Position numbers and translations under genes: made by a program
From: an uncultured beta proteobacterium
GTDB lineage: Bacteria > Pseudomonadota > Gammaproteobacteria > Burkholderiales > Burkholderiaceae
Length of the DNA stretch: 46,442 nucleotides
Direction: 5' to 3'
Assembly: GCA_903995005.1 (NCBI GenBank)
Contig: CAJEZV010000007.1
Coordinates: 1-46,442 of the forward strand
The notes under the pieces: model-generated
Told to the model about the DNA's origin: nothing
The model's database searches: none
What the model saw: the letters and a program-made list of their open reading frames with translations, nothing else
Shown here: in pieces, positions 19,785 to 28,634 of the stretch
Numbering within the stretch: the stretch's first letter is position 1
Layout: each line of letters opens with the position of its first letter

Positions 19785-20846
19785 TTAGATTTTCAGGCGC
19801 AGCGCTGGTACTTCAATAGCACGATATAAATAATTGGCAGCAATCGTGCTGCACACCACCACCCCCAACATCAAGGCAATTGCTAGCGCTCCACTTTCGT
19901 GGGCATGCATTCCTGTCGCAATATAAAGTGTGTTGGCGAGCAAGATAAATACAAAGTGAATCAAGAAAGCACAGTAAGAGCGCTGACTACCCCAGGCAAT
20001 GGCCTTCAAAATTCTGAGAGGCTCTTCTTTGGGTGGATATGGAGTATCACCCCAGAACAGTAATGCTATTGCAACAAACCAGGCTAAGAAATTTCTGAGC
20101 CAAATTTGCTGGAATGAGGCAATAGCAACGATCAACCCAATCAGCAATAGCGCAATCTTAGCAAGACGATTGACTCCCTGATTCTCAAAGCACTTTGCCA
20201 GGTAAGCCAAGACTCCTAAGCCATAAGAACCAATGAAGTAAATGAAGTAAGCCTCGTAAATTCCTGAGCGATTAAAAAATAGGAGTGAGCTCACTGCTAG
20301 CACGCTAATGACCCAAATGACTGCTTGGTATCTTGGAAAAGAAATTAGCAAAATAGCGAGGACTGAATATAGCTGCCAATCAATTGCAATATACCAAGCA
20401 CCTGCCGAAATGGAATCTAGGCCTAAGATCCCTTGAATAAAAAAGAGATGCGCTAAGAATTGCGAAAGGGTTTCTGATTCACCAACAAACTCATCATTGA
20501 CCCAAAAGCGCGCAATAGATGCGCATGCAATCGTCAGAATTAATGCAGCAGCATAGGGGCCGAAGAGACGTAAATAACGATTGAGGATTACCTTCAGCAA
20601 TCCTTGAGCGCTAAATTTAACATTAGCATATCGACTCAAAGATTGAGCGGCTAAATAGCCAGCCATGACCAAAAAGATCTGAACTGCATAACGGCCATAC
20701 TCAAATAACCAGGTCATGATGCCCGGTAAAACTGAATGGGCATCCTGCGCAATCTGCCCGTAGCTAGATAAATGATGAAGAATGATTAAAAGGGCCGCAA
20801 AGACCTTCAGAAAATCAATTAGAAGAAATGGTGAGGCTTGCTTCAA
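19785..20846 (-). CDS. Acyltransferase family protein (OafA/YrhL type)
   Basis: Multi-TM; LKVFAALLIILHHL N-terminus and acyltransferase_3 architecture. Confidence 0.88.
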   Translation of the reverse strand: MKQASPFLLIDFLKVFAALLIILHHLSSYGQIAQDAHSVLPGIMTWLFEYGRYAVQIFLVMAGYLAAQSLSRYANVKFSAQGLLKVILNRYLRLFGPYAAALILTIACASIARFWVNDEFVGESETLSQFLAHLFFIQGILGLDSISAGAWYIAIDWQLYSVLAILLISFPRYQAVIWVISVLAVSSLLFFNRSGIYEAYFIYFIGSYGLGVLAYLAKCFENQGVNRLAKIALLLIGLIVAIASFQQIWLRNFLAWFVAIALLFWGDTPYPPKEEPLRILKAIAWGSQRSYCAFLIHFVFILLANTLYIATGMHAHESGALAIALMLGVVVCSTIAANYLYRAIEVPALRLKI

Positions 20847-20851
20847 GCGAA

Positions 20852-21028
20852 TTACTTAGGCTTTTTCTTGCCCATTAAGGAAGCTAGTAAGGGATTTGCC
20901 TCAGCCAGCTCTTTCTTTGATTTTGCTCTATCAGCTGCCGTTAACTTAGGTGTCTTCGCTGAATTTTTCAGACGCTGCGCAGTAACCAGGGCTAAGTTTT
21001 TATATAGATCGGTTTTTTTCATTGTCAT
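20852..21028 (-). CDS. Small basic hypothetical protein, 58 aa (absent from supplied ORF track)
   Basis: Manually translated MTMKKTDLYKNLALVTAQRLKNSAKTPKLTAADRAKSKKELAEANPLLASLMGKKKPK*; ends 5 nt upstream of the acyltransferase start. Confidence 0.5.
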   Translation of the reverse strand: MTMKKTDLYKNLALVTAQRLKNSAKTPKLTAADRAKSKKELAEANPLLASLMGKKKPK

Positions 21029-21070
21029 AAGAAATACTTTCTGCGCTGATTACTGTGTAAGTCGCTGACC

Positions 21071-21652
21071 CTATTGCTTAGTGATTGAGCGAGCTGCTAG
21101 ACCTAGGAAAAGTAAAGACCAGCCCTGTAACAGCAGCTCAATAGCAATTAATAAACCGGGTAACCATAAACTGGATGCTGGGTAACTATTCATAATGAGC
21201 AAACCCATCAAGATGGAGAGCGCGGAAGAAAGTGCCAACCAGATCCACTCACTGAAATGACGATGGTGAAATGCAGAAATCAAACGCAATACTCCAGTCA
21301 CAAAGAAGATGGCCGCGAGCCACAGCGTAATTGCCTCAAGCGCAGGGATCGGAAAAGACCAAGTGAATATTGCAGCGGCAATGTACAGAATGGCCAGCAG
21401 CATTTGCACACCTACACTCTTCCAGCCATGCGACTTCATGGCATGCAATGCTTGCAATACGCCACCAGCAAACAAAAAGATACCAAGTACATTAATTGAT
21501 ACAAAGGAAAATAGGGTCTGACCAGCAATGCCAATCATGCCCAATAAGACAAACAAGATGCCCAGACCAATGAGGGCGCCAGGAACTTTAGCGGCTGCAC
21601 CCAATACCTTGGTATGGATTTCGTTCATTTGTGCAGCGGTGAGTTCGGTCAT
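21071..21652 (-). CDS. HdeD family / DUF308 membrane protein
   Basis: Six TM-like segments; GVLRLISAFHHR, SALSILMGLLIM pattern of HdeD. Confidence 0.85.
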   Translation of the reverse strand: MTELTAAQMNEIHTKVLGAAAKVPGALIGLGILFVLLGMIGIAGQTLFSFVSINVLGIFLFAGGVLQALHAMKSHGWKSVGVQMLLAILYIAAAIFTWSFPIPALEAITLWLAAIFFVTGVLRLISAFHHRHFSEWIWLALSSALSILMGLLIMNSYPASSLWLPGLLIAIELLLQGWSLLFLGLAARSITKQ

Positions 21653-21865
21653 ATTGGGCTTTTTTGGATAGTTAATACACTAGAAACCTCTACTGTATCA
21701 ATAAACCCTTTATAAAAGGCTGAAACGGGGCTCAAGCAAGCCTGTCATCCCTCATGACAGGATAAGCATGAGGATTACCAGAAAAAACGGGTATTCTTTA
21801 TCCTTTAATAAATCAGCACATTTGCCCGGCGTCATTGGGTTATTGAATTTAGAAAGACCTCTTTC

Positions 21866-22090
21866 ATGGATAACACGTTTACCATCATTTTCGGCATTGT
21901 TGCCATGCTCCTGCCACTAGTGGTAGGTCGCCTTGTATGGAAACGCTTTGATCAATACTTTGGTAAAGGCGATGAAGTCTATATGGATAGCCTTGAATAC
22001 TTTCTCAAGAAAATTGGCCTTACCATCCTAGTTGCTTTTGTACTCTTGTGGATCGGGATGAGCTTAGTGTTTAACGGCAGTGCCTCTTAA
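21866..22090 (+). CDS. Small membrane hypothetical protein
   Basis: 74 aa, two hydrophobic segments, intact ORF. Confidence 0.55.
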   Translation: MDNTFTIIFGIVAMLLPLVVGRLVWKRFDQYFGKGDEVYMDSLEYFLKKIGLTILVAFVLLWIGMSLVFNGSAS

Positions 22091-22107
22091 ATAAGCAAGC
22101 GAGCAAT

Positions 22108-22479
22108 ATGAACGATCAACTCAAAGAAATCTTTGTTAAAGCAAAGCTCAACTTTGCGATTCTGACTGCGATTTTGCTCATTGCCATCTTAGGTAAGTTC
22201 ACTAATCCAGAATTTACTAATACCGTTTTCGTTACAGCTGATCAACTCGTCTCAGATCTTTATATCGTCTTTATTGCAATTACCTTAGGTGCTTTTATTC
22301 CAAACTTTAAGCTAGTTGTATTTGGCTCGATTGCTGCATTTATAGGGTCAACAATCCTAATTCAGCTTGGTATCTTTACCTATCTCACTATTGATTACGT
22401 CTTTGCAATCTTGATCGTCATCTTAGGCTTTGCTTCGATAGCCAATCTGTATAGGCACTATCGGGAATTTAGACTTTAA
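22108..22479 (+). CDS. Hypothetical membrane protein
   Basis: 123 aa, several hydrophobic segments; 17 bp after the previous ORF. Confidence 0.55.
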   Translation: MNDQLKEIFVKAKLNFAILTAILLIAILGKFTNPEFTNTVFVTADQLVSDLYIVFIAITLGAFIPNFKLVVFGSIAAFIGSTILIQLGIFTYLTIDYVFAILIVILGFASIANLYRHYREFRL

Positions 22480-22519
22480 TTCACCCGTCACAAGCAGCTA
22501 AACGCAGAGCAATAGCAAG

Positions 22520-24055
22520 ATGAAATTCCTTATTAAGCAATTTATCCCTTATTTACTTATAACAGTGGTACTTACTGCGCTTTTTTATAGCACGGGATAT
22601 AGCCTAAACTGGACGTATTGGGCAGACCAAGAATTAACCTTGGGCTATAACGGTCTGTTAATTAATTCTGGGCTCAATCAAGAATATATCGATCATCCTG
22701 GCTTTTTCTCGATTCAACTGATTGCTCTTCTCCTGAAGGCGGGAAGCTATCTAGGTCTCAGTGACGTTCATAATATTAACCAGATCAATCAAGCGCCTTC
22801 GATACTTGATGGTATGCGCTATCTTGTTATTGCAGCTAGACATGCAGCACTAGTTACTACTATTGCACTGCTTGCCGGCATTTACTATGTAAGCAATAAA
22901 ATATTTAAGAACACTGTCATTGCATTGTTAGTGACTTTTTTAGCATTCGTAAATAATGGTGTTTTTTATCACTTTACTGCTACGCGTACCGAATCGATAG
23001 CCTTCTTATTTTTACTTTTATCGATTTATTACTTTATTATCAGCTATCAAAATAGCTCATATAAGGCCTATTTATTCATTCAGTTGTGCCTGATAGCGTT
23101 TTTCTGCGGAGCTCTGAACAAGGCTCAAATTATTGCACTTGCCCCCTTCTATTTTTGCTGGGCAGCATTCTTTGTTCCCAATACACCCATCAACTCAGAT
23201 AAAAGAGTGCATCAACCCATCCTGCTCTTGGTCGGCATCTTGAGCTATATCGTCTTGCTCTATTTCTACTCAACTCAGTCGGCTGGGATTGGCCTTCTCT
23301 TTAATGTACTTTTAGTGAGCTTTTTCAATATCCTCATCGTAGGATTGGCCATTAAGACTGGATGCAATAGTTATAAGTCATTACTTATCTTTAATGTCTC
23401 TTATTTGCTAGCTTACGTTTTGGTGGAATACTTCAGCACCCTAATCAATCAGGGAGTGCCGATTTTTAGTAATATTGCTGACCCCATAAGTATGACTAGA
23501 TTTTTAAGGGCAGTTCCTTCTCAAATACTTCATCCTGAAAATAATTTTTTAGCGAGTACATCAATTCTAGAGCGAATTAGCAGCGCGCTAAATTTTGCTA
23601 CAAGCCCGCTAGTGGAAACCTTTGGAAGAATTTCATCTTCTACCTTACTGATCTTATTTAGTCTTATTTGGGTAATATATCAACGCAAAATTATTACTAA
23701 AAAAGAATGGTGGTTGGGTGGATTTAGTCTCTTTAGTTTTTATATTATCAATTTAGTTAACAAGGTGCGTTATCTAGATGCGCCACAATATCGACTCTTT
23801 TCAGAATTCTTCCTGCTTACTTTTGTGCTTGTGCTGATTTACAGACTGCCCGATATACGTGCAAAGAAGAGAATACTTAGTCTCTTGATATTTATAACGA
23901 TATTAGCAAACTTGGTGCCCTATAAGCACTATTACAACTGGCTAATACGAAAAGGATTTAACCCTTTTTGCGGCTACCACATGATGCATGCCCACGAAAA
24001 ACTAAATATCCAAAAGATTTTGCTGGAGTGTGCGCAGCCTTCCATAAAGCTCTAA
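22520..24055 (+). CDS. Large multi-TM protein, GT39/PMT-like glycosyltransferase candidate
   Basis: 511 aa polytopic ORF with N-terminal YWADQELTLGYNGLLINSGLNQEYIDHPGF-type loop. Confidence 0.6.
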   Translation: MKFLIKQFIPYLLITVVLTALFYSTGYSLNWTYWADQELTLGYNGLLINSGLNQEYIDHPGFFSIQLIALLLKAGSYLGLSDVHNINQINQAPSILDGMRYLVIAARHAALVTTIALLAGIYYVSNKIFKNTVIALLVTFLAFVNNGVFYHFTATRTESIAFLFLLLSIYYFIISYQNSSYKAYLFIQLCLIAFFCGALNKAQIIALAPFYFCWAAFFVPNTPINSDKRVHQPILLLVGILSYIVLLYFYSTQSAGIGLLFNVLLVSFFNILIVGLAIKTGCNSYKSLLIFNVSYLLAYVLVEYFSTLINQGVPIFSNIADPISMTRFLRAVPSQILHPENNFLASTSILERISSALNFATSPLVETFGRISSSTLLILFSLIWVIYQRKIITKKEWWLGGFSLFSFYIINLVNKVRYLDAPQYRLFSEFFLLTFVLVLIYRLPDIRAKKRILSLLIFITILANLVPYKHYYNWLIRKGFNPFCGYHMMHAHEKLNIQKILLECAQPSIKL

Positions 24056-24060
24056 AAGTC

Positions 24061-25509
24061 CTAGATAAATTTAATCCGGCGGGCAGCAAATGCCACCATC
24101 TTAAGCAATAGCCAGCCATGACTCCAGCGAGAGATATTGGTCTCACCATAACGTCTTGCGCGATACCGAATCGGCACTTCGACAATCTTGAGATTTAAGC
24201 GAGCAGCGCCAAAGAGCAAGTCAAAGTCACCAAAGGGATCAAAGTCGCCAAAGTATTTACGATTATGCGCAATCCGCTCGTAATCTTTTTTCCAAAGAAC
24301 CTTGGTGCCGCATAAGGTATCCCGAATCGGCTGACCAATCAGCCAGCTAAAGGCCCAGGAGAAAAACTTATTCCCCAGTAAATTTAAGAAGCGCATTGCC
24401 TCATCTTGCATGGGATAAACCAAACGCACGCCATTGACAAATTCTCCAAGACCGCCAGTAATAATGTTGTAGCAGCGGGTCAAATCTTCAGGCGGAACAG
24501 TAATATCAGCATCCAGAATCATCAAGATATCGCCAGTAGCTGCATCAAAACCATTGCGTACTGCATTACCCTTGCCTTTGCCGGTTTGCTTGAGCAGTTT
24601 GCAATTGCAATCAGGGCGCTTGGTGATTTCGCTAGCGATCATGTCATAGGTATCATCGGTAGAGTTCCCCTCTACAAAAATAATCTCGGTACCAGAGCCC
24701 ATTTGAGGAACCCGCTCAAAGAGTTCGGCAATATGACCAGACTCATTGCGCGCAGCAATGATGACCGAGACGCTAGGATTTTTCTTTTCTTGTAATCCTA
24801 CTGGTCTTGCAATCATGAAATTGGTAATTGCTAATAATTCAAACGGCCAAATCTTGGCTAGGTAGCGATTGCAAAAATTTGAGATGAACGGAATATTGAT
24901 CGGTGCAATAATTTCGCGCCACTGGCGTAAATTCTCATACTGAGAAATTTCCAATAGATTATTCATGTCATGGCGAGTAAGCCAGTTCTGCGGCAAATTT
25001 GGTGTTGCTAAACCAAAGGCGCGGGCAGCGCGCAAAGGCAAATTCCAGACATGACTAAAAAAATTGAATACGATGCGGGTCTCAGCATGGCAATAAGGGC
25101 GGATGCTATCTAGCATTGTTTGCACATCCCATAAGTCATTCACTAAATCAGAGATCACGATGAAGTCAAAGACGTGATCACCGAGATTGAGCTCATGAGC
25201 ATCGGCATGAATAAACTGTAAATGAGGGTAATGCTTGCGCGCTTTTACTAAGGCCTGCTCACTAAAATCAACACCCACCCCTAAGGAAGGTTTGAGAGCA
25301 TGCAGCAATGATCCGCCACGACAGCCTAATTCCAAGACCTTACAGTCGCTCGGTACGATGTTTTGGTAAATGTGCGCTAACTTCTTTTGGTAGTAAGCGC
25401 CCCAAGAGTGGGTTGAGGAGCCATTAATTTGGTCCCAAAATTGGCCTCGCACCTTCTGATAATCAGAAAACTCTAATTCGTAGGGGTTGGTCTTGGGGCT
25501 CATATTCAT
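24061..25509 (-). CDS. Fusion of class I SAM methyltransferase and GT2 family glycosyltransferase
   Basis: N-terminal VLELGCRGGSLLHAL...GVDFSEQALVKAR; C-terminal VSVIIAARNESGHIAELFERVP, EGNSTDDTYD, LMILDADITVPPEDL. Confidence 0.9.
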   Translation of the reverse strand: MNMSPKTNPYELEFSDYQKVRGQFWDQINGSSTHSWGAYYQKKLAHIYQNIVPSDCKVLELGCRGGSLLHALKPSLGVGVDFSEQALVKARKHYPHLQFIHADAHELNLGDHVFDFIVISDLVNDLWDVQTMLDSIRPYCHAETRIVFNFFSHVWNLPLRAARAFGLATPNLPQNWLTRHDMNNLLEISQYENLRQWREIIAPINIPFISNFCNRYLAKIWPFELLAITNFMIARPVGLQEKKNPSVSVIIAARNESGHIAELFERVPQMGSGTEIIFVEGNSTDDTYDMIASEITKRPDCNCKLLKQTGKGKGNAVRNGFDAATGDILMILDADITVPPEDLTRCYNIITGGLGEFVNGVRLVYPMQDEAMRFLNLLGNKFFSWAFSWLIGQPIRDTLCGTKVLWKKDYERIAHNRKYFGDFDPFGDFDLLFGAARLNLKIVEVPIRYRARRYGETNISRWSHGWLLLKMVAFAARRIKFI

Positions 25510-25557
25510 AGTCAGAATATAACCTAGCTCTTGGCCTCTAGCTGTATTTGGGCATGA

Positions 25558-25887
25558 TTAAACAGCCATTTGAAATACACGTATTCGCGGCTCAATGAAT
25601 TCCAGCAGCTTTCGCTTGGCTATTCGCATATCGTACTCAGACTGTAAATTTAACCAGAAACGGGGCTCCATGGAAAAAAATAGACCTAAGCGTAAAGCCG
25701 TATCTGCCGTGATGGGGCGAGTTCCATGAATAATTTCACTAATGCGGCTTGGCGAAACATCAATATCTGCTGACAGCTGACGCGCTGTAATGCCCATTGG
25801 CTTCATAAAGTCTTCTAGCAAAATCTCGCCAGGATGAATTTCATCAAGAAGTTTTGTTTTCATCATTTCCTTAGTGATAATCCACAA
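25558..25887 (-). CDS. higA: HigA/VapI family addiction-module antitoxin (XRE HTH)
   Basis: IHPGEILLEDFMKPMGITARQLSADIDVSPSRISEIIHGTRPITADTALRLGLFF. Confidence 0.93.
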   Translation of the reverse strand: MWIITKEMMKTKLLDEIHPGEILLEDFMKPMGITARQLSADIDVSPSRISEIIHGTRPITADTALRLGLFFSMEPRFWLNLQSEYDMRIAKRKLLEFIEPRIRVFQMAV

Positions 25888-26149
25888 TTTCTACGTTATA
25901 GGCTCCACCGTCTTTCCAAATGAAACAAATGCGCCATTGACTATTGATACGAATGCTATGCTGATCTTTACGTTTTCCACTTAAAGACTCCAACATATTG
26001 CCAGGTGGAATTTTCAAATCTAATAAATTAACTGCCGCATGAAGCTGTAATAACTTACGCCTTGCTACCCTCTCTATATTCACAAACTTTTTCGAGGACC
26101 TGCTGCTAAATAAATCTTTGGTCAGTTCACATGAAAATGAGTGGATCAT
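25871..26149 (-). CDS. higB: HigB/RelE-type toxin
   Basis: RKLLQLHAAVNLLDLKIPPGNMLESLSGKRKDQHSIRINSQWRICFIWKDGGAYNVEIVDYH; overlaps antitoxin start. Confidence 0.93.
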   Translation of the reverse strand: MIHSFSCELTKDLFSSRSSKKFVNIERVARRKLLQLHAAVNLLDLKIPPGNMLESLSGKRKDQHSIRINSQWRICFIWKDGGAYNVEIVDYH

Positions 26150-26159
26150 GCAGTACTTT

Positions 26160-26176
26160 ATTCTGTTAAACAGAAT
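26160..26176. promoter_or_regulatory. Palindrome upstream of higBA, candidate antitoxin operator
   Basis: ATTCTGT-TAA-ACAGAAT perfect 7-3-7 inverted repeat 11 bp upstream of toxin start; ACAGAAT half-site recurs near 26210-26220. Confidence 0.5.
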
Positions 26177-26315
26177 CTGTAAAGTAGAACTTTTGTCATT
26201 TTCTCCTCCAGACAGAATGCTAAGGAGAGCGCTTGGAGAGACCCTTTATATTAAATTTCATATATAAAGCCGACTTTTAAGTATTTGTAGCAATAAGAAT
26301 ATCCCCTGACAATCA

Positions 26316-28049
26316 GTGGCTATGTACAAATATGACCGCATTGACCAAACCCTGGTGGATCAACGGGTTGCCCAATTTAGGGACCAAGTTGCTAGGCGCC
26401 TTAATGGCACCCTGGCAGAAGAGGAGTTCCGCCCCCTCCGTCTTCAAAATGGTCTATATCACCAGCGCCATGCTTATATGCTGCGGGTTGCCATTCCTTA
26501 TGGCCTATTAAGCGCAAACCAACTCAGAACGCTAGCGAATATCTCTGAGAAATATGACCGAGGCTATGGGCACTTTACAACCCGTCAAAATATTCAATTT
26601 AACTGGGTCACCTTAGAAGACACTCCCAATATTTTGGCTGATCTTGCCAAAGTAGAAATGCATGCTATTCAAACATCAGGCAACTGCATTCGCAATATTA
26701 CAAGTGATGCTTTTGCGGGAGTGGCTGCTGATGAATACATTGATCCTCGCCCCGTATGTGAATTGCTACGCCAATGGTCAACACTGCATCCAGAGTTTGC
26801 TCACTTACCACGTAAATTTAAGTTTGCCATTAACGGTGCCAAAGAAGATCGCACAGTATTACTTTGTCATGACGTTGGCATTGAGCTCAAGAAAAATACC
26901 AACAATGAATTAACTGCCGATATTTATGCAGGCGGCGGCATGGGCCGTACCCCTATCTTAGGGTCTCTGGTTAAACAAGGCCTTCCTTGGAATGTCCTAC
27001 CCAGCTATCTAACAGCCTTATTGCGTGTGTACAACCGTTTTGGTAGAAGAGATAACCTTTATAAAGCTCGCATCAAGATCTTAGTAAAAGCCTTAGGTCC
27101 AGAAGAGTTTGCACGACAAGTTGAAGTTGAATGGCTACACATTCAAAAGGGGGACGATCACTTTACGCAAGCAGAGTGGGATCGTGTCGCTCAGCATTTC
27201 ACAAAACCTGCCTATCAAAACCTAGTCGGATTAGCTGATGATCAAGTAGTAGAACTTGCTCCAGAAGCAGACAAAGTAGCATTTAAGCGCTGGTTAGAAC
27301 GCAATGTCAAAGCACATCAAGTACCCGGTTATGCAAGCGTGATTTTATCCCTCAAGCTCCATGGTACGCTAGCTCCTGGTGATGCCACCACGGCTCAGAT
27401 GAATGCCATTGCCAATCTTGCTGATCAATACTCTTTTGGTGAATTGCGCGTTACCCATGAACAAAACTTGGTACTGGCCGATGTTGAGCAAGCCAAGCTC
27501 TTTGCGCTTTGGCAAGCTGCTAAAGCTCAACGAGTGGCATTGCCCAATATTGGTTTGCTAACTGACATCATTGCCTGCCCAGGTGGGGATTTTTGCTCAC
27601 TTGCTAATGCAAAATCCTTACCAATTGCCAAAGCTATTCAAGAACGCTTTGATGACTTAGATTACTTATTTGATTTAGGGGATATTTCTTTAAATATCTC
27701 TGGCTGCATTAATTCTTGCGGGCATCATCATGTGGGCAATATTGGCGTCTTAGGTGTTGATAAGGATGGTGAAGAGTGGTATCAAATTACCCTTGGCGGT
27801 GAACAAGGTAACGATGCCACTATTGGTAAAGTGATTGGGCCATCTTTTTACGCTGACGAGATTCCAGATGTGATGAGTAACATCATCAATACCTATGTTG
27901 AGCAGCGCAGTGCGGATGAATCTTTTATTCAAACTTATCGCAGATTAGGGGTGACTCCATTTAAGGAGGCGGCCTATCAAGATAAAAACGAGAATTCTAA
28001 GAAAAAGAATGCTGCTGATGGCAGGGTAGCAGCAGAGAGTGCTCTATGA
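26316..28049 (+). CDS. cysI: Nitrite/sulfite reductase (siroheme/4Fe-4S), CysI-like
   Basis: FTTRQNIQFNWV; CPGGDFCSLANA and NISGCINSCGHHHVGNIG siroheme/Fe-S motifs. Confidence 0.94.
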   Translation: MAMYKYDRIDQTLVDQRVAQFRDQVARRLNGTLAEEEFRPLRLQNGLYHQRHAYMLRVAIPYGLLSANQLRTLANISEKYDRGYGHFTTRQNIQFNWVTLEDTPNILADLAKVEMHAIQTSGNCIRNITSDAFAGVAADEYIDPRPVCELLRQWSTLHPEFAHLPRKFKFAINGAKEDRTVLLCHDVGIELKKNTNNELTADIYAGGGMGRTPILGSLVKQGLPWNVLPSYLTALLRVYNRFGRRDNLYKARIKILVKALGPEEFARQVEVEWLHIQKGDDHFTQAEWDRVAQHFTKPAYQNLVGLADDQVVELAPEADKVAFKRWLERNVKAHQVPGYASVILSLKLHGTLAPGDATTAQMNAIANLADQYSFGELRVTHEQNLVLADVEQAKLFALWQAAKAQRVALPNIGLLTDIIACPGGDFCSLANAKSLPIAKAIQERFDDLDYLFDLGDISLNISGCINSCGHHHVGNIGVLGVDKDGEEWYQITLGGEQGNDATIGKVIGPSFYADEIPDVMSNIINTYVEQRSADESFIQTYRRLGVTPFKEAAYQDKNENSKKKNAADGRVAAESAL

Positions 28050-28615
28050 CCACTATTCGCCCCCATTCACAAATCTTACATTTCCCAAGGGGGCAAAAAC
28101 CCACCCTTATTTCTGATGAGTGGCACCTTTGGGATGCTCAAGATAAAGATCTCCTGCCGCAAGAGCATGCAAATGCTAAGGTGCTACTGCCATTTACTTG
28201 GTGGCGCAGCCATTTCCATTCGAACCGCCAAGATAGCAAGGTATTGGCTAAGGCTAAAGCAGGTCAAATTGCTGTGTGGTTTACCGCTGATGAGGACATT
28301 CTCAAGCACGCCGATCTCATTACTCAAGGCAAGCAATATTGGCCTTTAGTTGCAGCTCACTTTCCGCTCTTTAGGGATGGCAGAAGTTTTAGTACTGCCG
28401 CACTATTGCGTGACCGTTTTGGCTGGGAAAAAGAAATTCGGATGATTGGTGATGTACTCATTGATCAACTTTTACAAGGAGCAAGAGTAGGTTTTGATAG
28501 CTTTGCGCTACGTCACGATCAAGATCTCAATATTGCCCTTAAACAATTTGATCTATTTACCGTGACGACACAAAATAGTTGGCGCGGCAAACGTACCCTA
28601 CTAGCAGCAAGCTAA
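28046..28615 (+). CDS. DUF934 family protein (sulfite-reductase-associated)
   Basis: GRSFSTAALLRDRFGWEKEIRMIGDVLIDQLLQGARVGFDSFALR; ATGA-type overlap with cysI. Confidence 0.93.
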   Translation: MTTIRPHSQILHFPRGQKPTLISDEWHLWDAQDKDLLPQEHANAKVLLPFTWWRSHFHSNRQDSKVLAKAKAGQIAVWFTADEDILKHADLITQGKQYWPLVAAHFPLFRDGRSFSTAALLRDRFGWEKEIRMIGDVLIDQLLQGARVGFDSFALRHDQDLNIALKQFDLFTVTTQNSWRGKRTLLAAS

Positions 28616-28634
28616 GCCAAGTGAAAGCACAGCC

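Noticed and set aside
20838-21068. Plus-strand 76-aa ORF
   Set aside because: The minus strand gives a more plausible small protein (20852-21028) in operon context.
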